The translations under genes and the position numbers were made by a program. A stretch of DNA of 64,000 bases from Anaerolineae bacterium (lineage in GTDB: Bacteria > Chloroflexota > Anaerolineae > Anaerolineales > Villigracilaceae): NCBI GenBank assembly GCA_021324435.1, contig JAJPIZ010000002.1:39750-103749 (forward strand), in the 5' to 3' direction. Below the pieces are notes generated by a model. The model saw only the letters and a list, made by a program, of their open reading frames with translations, made no database searches and had not been told where the DNA came from. Positions 55,472-64,000 of the stretch are shown here, one piece after another; within the stretch, counting starts at the first letter, position 1; every line of letters starts with the position of its first letter.

Positions 55472-57667
55472 TCAAATTTTCCCGAGCGCCTTCAACACGC
55501 GTTCGGGCGTGAATGGAAATTCATTGATCCATACACCGGTCGCGTCGTGGATGGCGGCCGCGATAGCCGGCGCCAGCGGCAGGAAAGGTAATTCGCCGAC
55601 GCCGCGCACGCCCCAGGGTCCGTTCGGATCGGGCACCTCCACAATGACCGATTCCACTTTTTCGGGAATGTCCAAAACGGTCGGCAACAGATACGTGCTG
55701 AGTTGATCGGTCAGCACACGGCCATCTTTCGTTTTGAAATCTTCGGTGATGGCATAGCCTTGCGCTTGCACAATAGCGCCTTCGATTTGCCCAACAATCA
55801 GCGAAGGATTGACGGCCCTGCCTACATCATCCGCGGCCACCACGCGCACGAGGCGAACATGACCGGTCTCGGTGTCCACTTCCACTTCCACGGCCTGTGC
55901 CGAATATGCGTATGAAAAATTCGGCGTCGAATAACCGGTCTCTTTGTCAAAGGGCGTGGTTCTGGGCGCGAGATATTTGTATTCCGCGATGGCGGGCCGC
56001 TCTTCGTTATGCCATTTTTGCAGAGCCGCCTCCGCCGCGCCTTTGATGGCGTTGCCCGCCATAAAGGTCATGCGTGAGGCGGAAGCCGAGCCGGGGTTGC
56101 CTTGTGTCGCGGAATCCGAGGGGACAATTGTGACGATCTCAGGTGACACACCGACGGCCTCTGCGGCCATTTGCGCCATCACCGTGTGTGTGCCTTGTCC
56201 GACTTCCGCGCCGGCGTGATGGACAATCACTTTTTTGATTTCGGCGTTGCCGTGAATTTCGACCTTCGCCCAGCAATTTTCCTGATAGCCAAACGAGAAG
56301 CCGACGTTCTTGAAGCCGGCGGCAAAGCCAAAGCCTCGACGGTGGACGGTGGACGATGGACGCTTTTCTCGGTCAGCGGTCTTCGGTCTGCGGTCTTTCC
56401 AACCGGATTTTTTCGCGGCGGCCTCGATGACCTGCGATATGCTTACCGGATTTGGGGCGGGCGTGCCTACTCCCATCGTTTGCCCATCTTTGAGCGCGTT
56501 CTTCAAGCGGAATTCCACCGGGTCCATGCCAAGTTTTTCGGCGAGTTTGTTCATTTGGCCTTCGGCCATGAACAAGGCTTGCGGGGCGCCGAATCCGCGG
56601 AATGCCGCGCTGGGGATATTGTTGGTGTAAACGCCATAAACATCCGTCTTGACATTGGGGATGAAATATGGGCCGGTCGAGGTGATGGCGGAGTTGCCGA
56701 GAACTTTGTTGGATGTGTACATATACGCGCCGCCATCCCCGATGATTTCGTTTTGCGCGGCGACCAATTTCCCATCTTTGGTCGCACCCCATTTGGCGCG
56801 CAGAATAACCGGATGACGTTTGGCGTGACCAATCAACGACTCGCGGCGTGACCAGATGATCTTAACCGGACGCTGAAGTTTCCACGTGGCGAGCGCCAGC
56901 ACGATTTGCACGGACAGATCTTCGCGTCCACCGAATGCGCCGCCAATGGCTGGATACACCACACGGATCATTTCATCCGGCAGGCCGAGGGCGTGCGCGA
57001 TGGAAGCGCGGTCGGCGTGAGTCCATTGGCCTCCGCAGGCAACCGTGATGCGGCCTTCTTCGTCCATGTAGGAAAGCCCGGCCTCCGGTTGAAGGTATGC
57101 GTGCTCCTGCGCAGGCGTGCGATATTCGCTCTCGACGATCACGTCCGCTTGCGCGAACGCGGCATCCACATCCCCTTTGCGGATTTTGTAATGGACGCAA
57201 ATGTTCGTGTCGCCGCGGTCGGGGTGCAGAATCGGCGCGCCGGGTTTCATCGCTTCTTCAGGATCGCTCAAAATCGGAAGGTCTTCGTACTCGACTTGGA
57301 TCAGGTCGAGCGCGGCCTGGGCGGCAGATTCGCTTCGGGCAACGACGACCGCTACCTGGTCCCCGACGAAGCGAACGATGTCTGTGTATGGCTTGGAGGA
57401 ACCGGGTCCGCATAACACGGGCTGATCTGGAATTTGAAGCCCATATTCATTGACCGGCACATCTTTGGCTGTATAGACTGCGACCACATCCGGCGCGGCC
57501 TCAGCCTTGCCGGTCTTGATGCTTTTGACGCGGGCGTGGGGGCGCTCGGCGAACAGGATCTTCATGAACAACATACCTTTCATGGAGAGGTCGCCTGAGT
57601 ATGCCGCTTCGCCCGTGACTTTATCGCGGGCATCCACTCGCGGGAAGGATTGTCCAATGGCTGACAT
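55472..57667 (-). CDS. xdhA: Xanthine-dehydrogenase-type molybdopterin-binding subunit
   Basis: A 731-residue large subunit with the Moco motifs AIGGAFGGREDLSVQ, FRGFGAPQALFMAEGQMNKLA, AGAEVGQGTHTVMAQMAAE and the catalytic Glu in VRGVGELPFLPLAPA. It hydroxylates a purine or other heterocycle/aldehyde; the substrate cannot be read. GGAG lies five bases before ATG 57667. A 20-residue stretch KDRRPKTADREKRPSSTVH (DNA 56337-56400) after KSGW is translated repeat DNA, inserted before the conserved RGFGFAAGFKNVGF. Confidence 0.93.
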   Translation of the reverse strand: MSAIGQSFPRVDARDKVTGEAAYSGDLSMKGMLFMKILFAERPHARVKSIKTGKAEAAPDVVAVYTAKDVPVNEYGLQIPDQPVLCGPGSSKPYTDIVRFVGDQVAVVVARSESAAQAALDLIQVEYEDLPILSDPEEAMKPGAPILHPDRGDTNICVHYKIRKGDVDAAFAQADVIVESEYRTPAQEHAYLQPEAGLSYMDEEGRITVACGGQWTHADRASIAHALGLPDEMIRVVYPAIGGAFGGREDLSVQIVLALATWKLQRPVKIIWSRRESLIGHAKRHPVILRAKWGATKDGKLVAAQNEIIGDGGAYMYTSNKVLGNSAITSTGPYFIPNVKTDVYGVYTNNIPSAAFRGFGAPQALFMAEGQMNKLAEKLGMDPVEFRLKNALKDGQTMGVGTPAPNPVSISQVIEAAAKKSGWKDRRPKTADREKRPSSTVHRRGFGFAAGFKNVGFSFGYQENCWAKVEIHGNAEIKKVIVHHAGAEVGQGTHTVMAQMAAEAVGVSPEIVTIVPSDSATQGNPGSASASRMTFMAGNAIKGAAEAALQKWHNEERPAIAEYKYLAPRTTPFDKETGYSTPNFSYAYSAQAVEVEVDTETGHVRLVRVVAADDVGRAVNPSLIVGQIEGAIVQAQGYAITEDFKTKDGRVLTDQLSTYLLPTVLDIPEKVESVIVEVPDPNGPWGVRGVGELPFLPLAPAIAAAIHDATGVWINEFPFTPERVLKALGKI

Positions 57668-57762
57668 GAGAACTCCGTTAATTTGAACTTGCCTGTAATT
57701 ATACAACGGTGTGATTGTTCTTTTGCGCGGCGTGGAGTATATTCGAGCGCAACGAGGTGCCG

Positions 57763-58587
57763 ATGAACTCAACTGGTCGCAACGATCTATTCAATGAATC
57801 GGGGCCAAAAGGAATGCTGGACTACCTGCGGTCGCGGTTGGAGTCAGGCGACCTTTCGCCTGATGAGGCGCTGGCGATGTTGAGCGCTGTTCACGAGGAG
57901 TTGGGAAAAGGTGAAGCGGCCGACCGGAGTGTGTATGAATCTTATTCTCACTTCATGCGCGACTTGAAGGCGTCCATGCCGGAAGTGCATAACTTTGTCA
58001 TTGCCGCGTGGAATCAGCGCGGAGTTAAGAGCGCAAGCGGTGAATTGAACGGGGGCGACACTGTAGAAAATCTTGAAGACGATCAGGCTGAATCAAGCGG
58101 GAATGAGACAAAGGCAAAAGATGGTTTTGAGGAAGCGGGGAGAGACCGCGCTGAAGCCACAGAGGAGAATGTCGCTGAGGAACTGGAAGTGGGCGAGTCG
58201 GAAGAAGATGAAGACCAGGAGAAAATGCAGACCGAAGGGTCCGATGAAGAAGAACAAAGCGAGGAAGAAACGGAGCCGGATGGAATGGAAGAAAATGAAG
58301 AAGAAGAGGAAGAGAAAGAGGAACCTGAGAAAGAAGGGCGCGGAGAAGAGGACGAACCGGAAGAGACTGAAGAAGAAAATGAATCAGAGGAGCCGGAAAA
58401 GGAGATAGAAAAAGAACAGATGGAACCCGAGGCAGAAAAGGGAGCAAGCGAGGCGGAGGGCGAAACAGCAGAGACCGAGTCAGAAGGCGCAGGGCACGGT
58501 GAGGAAATGGAATGGCCGCAGGCTGAAGAGCCTGAGCCAGAAGAACCCATTGAAGGCGAGGAAGGCGAAGCGCCCGCTGTGGATTGA
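57763..58587 (+). CDS. Glutamate-rich acidic protein with a small N-terminal domain
   Basis: A 274-residue protein. The first 90 residues form a normal helical domain (GMLDYLRSRLESGDLSPDEALAML, YESYSHFMRDLKASMPEVHNF). From about residue 110 the sequence is an extreme Glu-rich low-complexity tail. No family is recognised. GAGG precedes ATG 57763. It is divergent from xdhA. The tail may be a metal-binding or histone-mimic type disordered region. Confidence 0.72.
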   Translation: MNSTGRNDLFNESGPKGMLDYLRSRLESGDLSPDEALAMLSAVHEELGKGEAADRSVYESYSHFMRDLKASMPEVHNFVIAAWNQRGVKSASGELNGGDTVENLEDDQAESSGNETKAKDGFEEAGRDRAEATEENVAEELEVGESEEDEDQEKMQTEGSDEEEQSEEETEPDGMEENEEEEEEKEEPEKEGRGEEDEPEETEEENESEEPEKEIEKEQMEPEAEKGASEAEGETAETESEGAGHGEEMEWPQAEEPEPEEPIEGEEGEAPAVD

Positions 58588-58597
58588 AGAACAAAAA

Positions 58598-58622
58598 GAG
58601 CGTGGGCAACACGTCCACGCTC
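58598..58622. terminator. Bidirectional terminator after the acidic protein gene
   Basis: GAGCGTGG and CCACGCTC form a perfect 8-bp stem, preceded by A5 on the plus strand. Confidence 0.65.
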
Positions 58623-58628
58623 CGGGGT

Positions 58629-59051
58629 TTAACGCTTGTATCGCTTCACTTTGATGTTCGGCGGCGGTTCATCCAAAGGTCCGTAGCGCGGCGGGGCAAC
58701 AAAACGATAGGCAATGGCATATATCATGGATACAATGACGGCCAACACTGCCATGAACCCAATGGTAAAGGCAATCAGCAAATAAAGATTGTTCTGGCTT
58801 TGAATAAACGCCCATATGGGGGCGAATGCGCCGACCTTCCAGAAGAGCGGCGGGACGACCGGATACCCCATCAATTGATATGGCAAAGGCCAGCGCCTGT
58901 CTATTGCAATCTGCGATGTAATGGACGCGGCGGCGCATGAAATGACCGGCACGATCAAAATGATGAGACAGCCAATGCCGCGCCAGATGGCATGTGGGCG
59001 CTCAGGTTTTGGTATAGGTCGTTGATGGCTGGCGGATGTATATCTTCCCAT
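58629..59051 (-). CDS. Small membrane protein of unknown function
   Basis: A 140-residue protein with two clear membrane helices (AIWRGIGCLIILIVPVISCA near residue 30; YLLIAFTIGFMAVLAVIVSM near 100) and a basic C-terminus (PPNIKVKRYKR). It follows the FAD/2Fe-2S subunit by 10 bp, so it is co-transcribed. Possibly lineage-specific. Confidence 0.7.
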   Translation of the reverse strand: MGRYTSASHQRPIPKPERPHAIWRGIGCLIILIVPVISCAAASITSQIAIDRRWPLPYQLMGYPVVPPLFWKVGAFAPIWAFIQSQNNLYLLIAFTIGFMAVLAVIVSMIYAIAYRFVAPPRYGPLDEPPPNIKVKRYKR

Positions 59052-59061
59052 GGTTCACCTC

Positions 59062-60477
59062 TCAAGCCTTTATGGCCGCGGCGTCCTCAATGGCCTGCAC
59101 GATTTTGTAATAACCGGTGCACCGGCAGAGATTGCCCGTGATGGCTTGTTCGATCTCGTCTTTCGATGGATGCGGATTCTCTTCCAATAATTTCGCGGCA
59201 GACATGATGAAACCGGGCGTGCAGTATCCGCATTGTACCGCGCCGTCCTGGATGAATGTCTCTTGAACAGGATGCAACTGTTCACCTTTGGCAAGTCCTT
59301 CAACCGTTACGATCTCCGCTCCGTCTGCGCGCGGCGCGGGGACAAGACATGACATCACTGCTTTGCCATCCAGGAAAACGGTGCACGCGCCACATTCGCC
59401 CTCGGCGCAGCCTTCTTTCGTCCCGGTCAACGCGCCCTCTTCACGAAGCAGACGCAGAAGCGTCTTTTCGCGGCCGCTGTTGAACGTATATTCTTTGCCG
59501 TTGATTTTCGTGCGGATGATCGAACCCGCTTCATGCTCGGACCGGATAGCGGTCGCGCCGCCGTTGACTTTTTCTTTGCCCCACAGCAAAACCGGCTCGC
59601 GCGGATAGCCTTCCCGTTCGCTCTTCTCGCGGATGGCTTTCAGCCCGCGCGCCGTAATGACTTTGACCATTTGCCGGCGATACGCGGCAGAACTGCGAAT
59701 GTCGTCAATCGGTTTGCTGGCATTCATGGTCAGTTCGGCGGCTTTGGCGATGACCTCATCTGTTAATTTTTTGCCAGCCAAATATGCTTCGGCTTCCGGC
59801 GCACGGATGATGGTCGGCGCGACGGCCCCCAGCGCAATCGAGGCTGATTTAACGGCGCCCCATTTCACGGTCAAGACCAGAGCGACATTGACCAGTGAAA
59901 TCGCCTGCGCGCGGCGCAAAGCCAGTTTGATGAATGTCCCGCGCTGGTCGCGCGTCAGAGCAGGGAAGGAAATGTCCACCATCATCTCGTCCGGCTCCAT
60001 CACGGTTTTGCGAACGCCCGTATAAAAGTCCTGAAGTTTAACCGTGCGCTCTCCGCGCATCGAGGCGAGAGTCACTGATGCATCGAGCGCGATCAGCGGG
60101 GTGATGGTGTCATTGGCGGGCGATGCGGTGATGAGGTTGCCCGCGACCGTGCCGCGGTTGCGGATCTGCGGCGCGCCGACTTCCCACGCGGCGCGGGCGA
60201 GGGGAAAGGCTTTGTCTTGAATGAGTTTGGAGGCCGCGCAGTGATTGTGCGTGACCAGCGGCCCAAGATGAATGACCCCGTCCTCGTCAAGGTGGATGCG
60301 GTCAAGATCCGGGATGCGCGTCACATCAATGAGGGTCTCGATGCCTTTGCGAACGCCGCGCTCGAGTTCGAGGATCAAGTCGGTCGCGCCGGCCACGATG
60401 CGGGCGCGCTCGCGTTTTTCATTCAAAATTTTCAGAACTTCATCGGTGGAAGTCGCGTTTATGTATTGATGCCACAT
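59062..60477 (-). CDS. Fused FAD-binding and [2Fe-2S] subunit of an Xdh-type hydroxylase
   Basis: A 471-residue fusion. Residues 1-290 form a CoxM/XdhB-type FAD domain (ARIVAGATDLILELERGV; IRNRGTVAGNLITASPANDT). Residues 315-471 form a CoxS/XdhC-type double [2Fe-2S] domain (CAEGECGACTVFLDG; CGYCTPGFIM; GNLCRCTGYYKIV). The order FAD then Fe-S is the reverse of eukaryotic xanthine oxidase, where Fe-S comes first. With xdhA it completes the enzyme. The ATG is at 60477. Confidence 0.92.
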   Translation of the reverse strand: MWHQYINATSTDEVLKILNEKRERARIVAGATDLILELERGVRKGIETLIDVTRIPDLDRIHLDEDGVIHLGPLVTHNHCAASKLIQDKAFPLARAAWEVGAPQIRNRGTVAGNLITASPANDTITPLIALDASVTLASMRGERTVKLQDFYTGVRKTVMEPDEMMVDISFPALTRDQRGTFIKLALRRAQAISLVNVALVLTVKWGAVKSASIALGAVAPTIIRAPEAEAYLAGKKLTDEVIAKAAELTMNASKPIDDIRSSAAYRRQMVKVITARGLKAIREKSEREGYPREPVLLWGKEKVNGGATAIRSEHEAGSIIRTKINGKEYTFNSGREKTLLRLLREEGALTGTKEGCAEGECGACTVFLDGKAVMSCLVPAPRADGAEIVTVEGLAKGEQLHPVQETFIQDGAVQCGYCTPGFIMSAAKLLEENPHPSKDEIEQAITGNLCRCTGYYKIVQAIEDAAAIKA

Positions 60478-60488
60478 GATTCTGTTTT

Positions 60489-60567
60489 ACCACAGAGACA
60501 CAAAGAACACAGAGTCTTCTTTGTGTTCACAAAGATAAGAGCTTTGTGGACTCTGTGCCTTTGTGGT
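60489..60567. repeat. Palindromic intergenic repeat (ACCACAGAG type)
   Basis: ACCACAGAGACACAAAG..AGTC faces GACTCTGTGCCTTTGTGGT as a long imperfect inverted repeat, the same family as 54440-54501 and 61191-61270. Confidence 0.7.
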
Positions 60568-60572
60568 GATGA

Positions 60573-61097
60573 TTACCTTCCGCTACCAGTAAAAGCCTCA
60601 CTGCGGCGGTCAAAGGTTTCAACAGCCTGACGGCCAAGACTTGTGAGATTGCGAATGGCGGCGGGCAGAGCCGCATCATCGCCCATGCTGGCTTCGACAT
60701 TATCGAGGGCGCTTCCAATTTGATCGGCAAGATTGAAGAACGCCAGATCGAAGTTGTAAAGTTTTTCCAGTTCCTTCTCGTTGATCTTGACCGCGTCGAA
60801 CAGGCCGGAATAGCCGCGCGCCGCGGTGCTGATCTTGTCAATGAAGGTGCGGAGTTGGATGGCGGCCTTTTCCATATCATCCACGAATTCGATCTTGCCC
60901 GCGCTGACCAGGTCGGTCTGCAAATTCGACGTGCGCTTCCAGAGTTCCTCGAAGCGGCGCGCCACCGTCTCGCGAACCAGTTTGTCGGCGTCGCGGCGGT
61001 TCTGTCGTTCCACATATCCGCTGAAGCCGGGGATGTACGAAGCCAGTTTCTTGAACGGGTCCATCTGGCCGGTTACGTTCTGCATCATGTCAGTCAT
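60573..61097 (-). CDS. Conserved-looking helical protein of unknown function
   Basis: A 174-residue, soluble, mostly helical protein (KLVRETVARRFEELWKRTSN; VKINEKELEKLYNFDLAFFN). No family is recognised. AGGAGG lies five bases before the ATG and a strong promoter precedes it (TTGATT-N18-TATAAT at 61180-61151 on minus). It is monocistronic. Confidence 0.75.
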   Translation of the reverse strand: MTDMMQNVTGQMDPFKKLASYIPGFSGYVERQNRRDADKLVRETVARRFEELWKRTSNLQTDLVSAGKIEFVDDMEKAAIQLRTFIDKISTAARGYSGLFDAVKINEKELEKLYNFDLAFFNLADQIGSALDNVEASMGDDAALPAAIRNLTSLGRQAVETFDRRSEAFTGSGR

Positions 61098-61148
61098 TTG
61101 AGCCTCCTGCGACGATATACGAGTTCATGGGGGGTTGGTCGCACAGAC

Positions 61149-61180
61149 TTATTATAGCCGTACTTTCTGGTTATAATCAA
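61149..61180. promoter_or_regulatory. Overlapping divergent promoters (helical protein / aldolase)
   Basis: Minus: TTGATT (61180-61175), 18 bp, TATAAT (61156-61151). Plus: a TATAAT at 61172-61177 overlaps the minus -35, with a weak TTATTA 17 bp upstream. Confidence 0.5.
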
Positions 61181-61190
61181 GCGTAGCGAT

Positions 61191-61270
61191 TAACCGCGAA
61201 GGATACAAGGTCATTAAGGCCAAAAGTCCAAAGCAGTCTTTTTCCTTTGTGCCCTTCGCGCCTTTGTGTT
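61191..61270. repeat. Palindromic repeat in the aldolase 5' leader
   Basis: TTAACCGCGAAGGATACAAGG faces CCTTTGTGCCCTTCGCGCCTTTGTG. The element lies in the transcribed leader of the aldolase mRNA, if the 61172 box is used. Confidence 0.55.
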
Positions 61271-61296
61271 GAAATTTCTATGCAAGGAGAAATGCA

Positions 61297-62376
<1,080 letters not shown>

Positions 62377-62457
62377 CAATATGATTCATCCTGAAATTAA
62401 TGTAGGTGGGGAACGAGGGCGGAAGTTAAGCCAAAGGCGAGAAATTGCCAAGCGTAA

Positions 62458-62499
62458 GCGATAAAGTGGAGCCGGGATGTCCCGGCTCCACTTTATCGC
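62458..62499 (+). terminator. Perfect 20-bp palindrome after fbaB
   Basis: GCGATAAAGTGGAGCCGGGA and its exact complement flank a 2-nt TG loop. It lies 82 bp beyond the fbaB stop, without a T-run; it could act as a terminator or be a repeat element. The stretch 62500-62840 shows no gene. Confidence 0.6.
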
Positions 62500-62843
62500 T
62501 CTATGGCAATATCTAGAGATGAAAGCAAAGAGGAAATCTAGCCATTTCCTGACCCTGTGAAAGGGATTTTACGTAAACCAGCGAATTATGGCTTAGCGAG
62601 GTCGGAGATAACAAGGTGAGCGATGACGCAAGCCACTCCTGCTGCATGCATTGTTAGCCTGCTTTTGATCAATCAGAAACAAAAAAGCTCACTCATATCA
62701 CCTTGCCTTGATTTTACATCAGGGGTATAAGGTGGCGTGTCCATAACAACAAGATTATCTTTACCAGTTTTCACAACCGTGAAATAAAGACTCATCAAGA
62801 AGAGTGATCGTAGACTGTAGACTCGGAAATTCCAATTACAGAT

Positions 62844-63586
62844 CTACTCAGCCCAGAAGGCAGCGAACAATGGATTTTGGAACCCTTTCATCCGCAAGGG
62901 TTGAAGTGTCCGTGGCGTCAAAGGAGTGTGTAGCAAGCCTACCTGTTTCGGCTCACACGCAAGAGCAGATTGATGGTGTACTGTTGTCGAGAGTGTCAAC
63001 ACATTTACAACCCGTATGCACTGGCGCGGTTCTACAACATTATCATCCCGCACAGAAGCAAGTCGTCCCGCTGTTACGCGGCCTCTTGAAAGGTGAGCCA
63101 CCCGCGAACTGGCTTGCGGAATTGGAGCTGAATTATCTGATGGTCTTGAAACCTGCGGCGAGAGCTTCAGGAGCATGTCGAACGGCCACAGCCGAATACG
63201 CATGCCCCCGATTTGGAAGCCAAGAGCGACGAACTCTTCCAGACTGCAGGGGAAAAAGGCAAAAGTGCGTTAGTCTGCACTGCCCCCCCCCATCGGTGAG
63301 CCAACAAACGGCGCGGCCAAGGGACGTATGCCAATGATTGTCCGCCCGTCCTCGACATCGTTGGCCATGCGAGCGAGCAGGTTCGTTTGCAGATGATTCA
63401 CACCACCCATTCTGCCGAAGGCATATGGACGGGTCTGCGCAATTTTTCCCGACTGTTTCGCGGTGTAAACAAACATTTCTTGGGCGGTTACATGGTTATC
63501 CATGAATTTCTTGTCAACCTGAAGTGTGTTTCACCAACTTTCATCTCTGCTCTCGTTGCCGTTCACTCTTTTCAACATAAGCCAAA
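62844..63586 (+). pseudogene. IS1595-family (ISXO2-like) transposase remnant
   Basis: Pieces of one transposase lie in successive frames: LEPFHPQGLKCP and YCCRECQHIYNP (zinc ribbon) with an in-frame stop, then QKQVVPLLRGLLKGEPPANW, then NLRRELQEHVERPQP and EAKSDELFQTAGEKG, then ANKRRGQGTYANDCPPVLDI, then THSAEGIWTGLRNFSRLFRG and NLKCVSPTFISALVAVHSF. Frames change near 63014, 63145 and at a C8 run near 63290. About 70 residues carrying the catalytic TDEWxGY part are missing near 63395. The element is dead. Identification rests on the family pattern. Confidence 0.82.
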
Positions 63587-63593
63587 ACAGAAA

Positions 63594-63839
63594 TGCCACC
63601 ATCTTGATCCCGGCGTACTGCAAAAGGCAGTACGATAAGTCGCTCAACTCGCAAAGATAGAAAAGCCCGTGACTCATCACGCCCTCCGCCATTCCTTCGC
63701 TACTCATCTTTTGCAAAACGGTTATGATATTCACACCGTTCGTGAACGGCTCGGTCACAAAGAAGTGAAGACCACCATGATTTATACTTATGTTCTCCAG
63801 CGCGGCGGACTGGTGGTGAAGAGTTCTTTGGATACCTGA
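63594..63839 (+). pseudogene. C-terminal remnant of an integron-type tyrosine recombinase (IntI-like)
   Basis: One frame reads CHHLDPGVLQKAVR, a stop, then [40 protein letters not shown] and [19 protein letters not shown]. This contains the catalytic HxLRH, the [15 protein letters not shown] box and the nucleophile Tyr of integron integrases. The N-terminal two thirds are missing; the fragment starts where the transposase remnant ends, so the IS probably interrupted or replaced it. It ends 14 bp before an rluB-like gene. Confidence 0.85.
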
Positions 63840-63853
63840 GAGGAAAAACAGAA

Positions 63854-64000
63854 ATGCCTGAACGCCTCCAAAAACTTTTAGCGCAGGCCGGTCACGGTTC
63901 GCGACGCGCCTGCGAGGAATTCATCAGTGCCGGGCGCGTGCGCGTCAATGGGCAGGTCGCGATCCTGGGCCAAAAAGCCGATCCCTCAGTGGACAAGATC
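63854..64000 (+). CDS. RluB/RsuA-type pseudouridine synthase (3' truncated by window)
   Basis: The first 49 codons encode an S4 RNA-binding domain ([38 protein letters not shown]), the N-terminus of the RsuA/RluB/E/F family that modifies rRNA uridines. AGAGG lies 10 bases before the ATG. The catalytic part lies beyond the window. Confidence 0.88.
   Translation, partial: MPERLQKLLAQAGHGSRRACEEFISAGRVRVNGQVAILGQKADPSVDKI

Noticed and set aside
58025..58618. Long minus-strand frames opposite the Glu-rich tail
   Set aside because: They are Ser/Leu/Pro-rich shadows of the GAA/GAG repeats and lack start signals and motifs.
62609..62662. Possible integron attC site (TAACAA ... TTGTTAGCC, about 50 bp) upstream of the integrase remnant
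   Set aside because: The outer boxes miss the RYYYAAC and GTTRRRY consensus at several positions and no inner palindrome is visible. The similarity is too weak to call.
62804..63337. A 177-codon plus-strand frame
   Set aside because: Only its middle encodes transposase-like sequence. The start and end belong to other frames of the decayed transposase, so it is not a real gene.

Overview
The window is a bacterial chromosome segment of about 50% GC that is almost fully coding, with genes on both strands in short operons. No 16S rRNA is present, so the host must be inferred. I favour Chloroflexota, Anaerolineae-like. The reasons are a T-box leader controlling a type 2 isoleucyl-tRNA synthetase, a SUF system with SufU and SufBCD, a long-form HPF, a Tad/Flp pilus with a receiver-CpaE fusion, a fused transaldolase/phosphoglucose isomerase, and many palindromic intergenic repeats. 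This is inference; no database search was run.

Layout. 0-1.2 kb: the 3' part of an FHA-GAF-GGDEF diguanylate cyclase. 1.3-7.8 kb (minus): a sulfur/redox operon of arsR, an octaheme tetrathionate-reductase-family cytochrome, a heptaheme cytochrome c fused to cytochrome b, and two YeeE/YedE proteins, one with a rhodanese-like tail. A divergent XRE-cupin regulator follows. 8.7-9.7 kb (minus): a SufR-like regulator and a DUF59 protein. 10-11.4 kb: an anchored Asp-box protein. 11.7-18.3 kb: sufC-sufB-sufD, a histone-H1-like gene, sufS, sufU and a Rieske protein. 18.4-20.3 kb (minus): DinB, PIG-L deacetylase and methyltransferase. 20.4-21.8 kb: hisS and tRNA-His. 21.9-28 kb: the flp/tad pilus genes. 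28-31.6 kb: comF, hpf and folE on plus, with folK, folB/folX and a pteridine-reductase-like SDR on minus. 31.8 kb: an aromatic amino acid hydroxylase.

32.9-36 kb: Lgt-like, TlpA-like, DUF429 and cNMP-DUF1003 genes. 36.1-41.3 kb: the non-oxidative pentose phosphate operon tkt-rpiB-tal/pgi. 41.3-42.1 kb: hicBA and a pterin-carbinolamine dehydratase. 42.5-44 kb: a GH36-like glycosidase. 44.1-48 kb: T-box, ileS (with an altered HIGH motif) and a GNAT gene. 48-50 kb: lipid-related genes. 50-60.5 kb: a molybdenum-hydroxylase locus (mocA, yqeC-mocA fusion, yqeB, xdhA, fused FAD/2Fe-2S subunit) with interspersed genes. 61.3-62.4 kb: class I FBP aldolase. 62.8-63.8 kb: a decayed IS1595-type transposase and an integron-type integrase tail. 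The window ends inside an rluB-like gene.

How the genes work together. The SufR-like regulator probably controls both its own operon and sufCBD: the two promoters share a 12-bp element next to the -35 box. FolE, the FolB/FolX hybrid, the SDR and PCD can make and recycle the reduced pterin used by the hydroxylase. MocA, YqeC and YqeB probably mature the Xdh-type enzyme. Two observations deserve most attention. The IleRS carries a GXHH motif in place of HXGH. Palindromic repeat-like DNA also appears as in-frame insertions in at least four genes between 50 and 56.5 kb.
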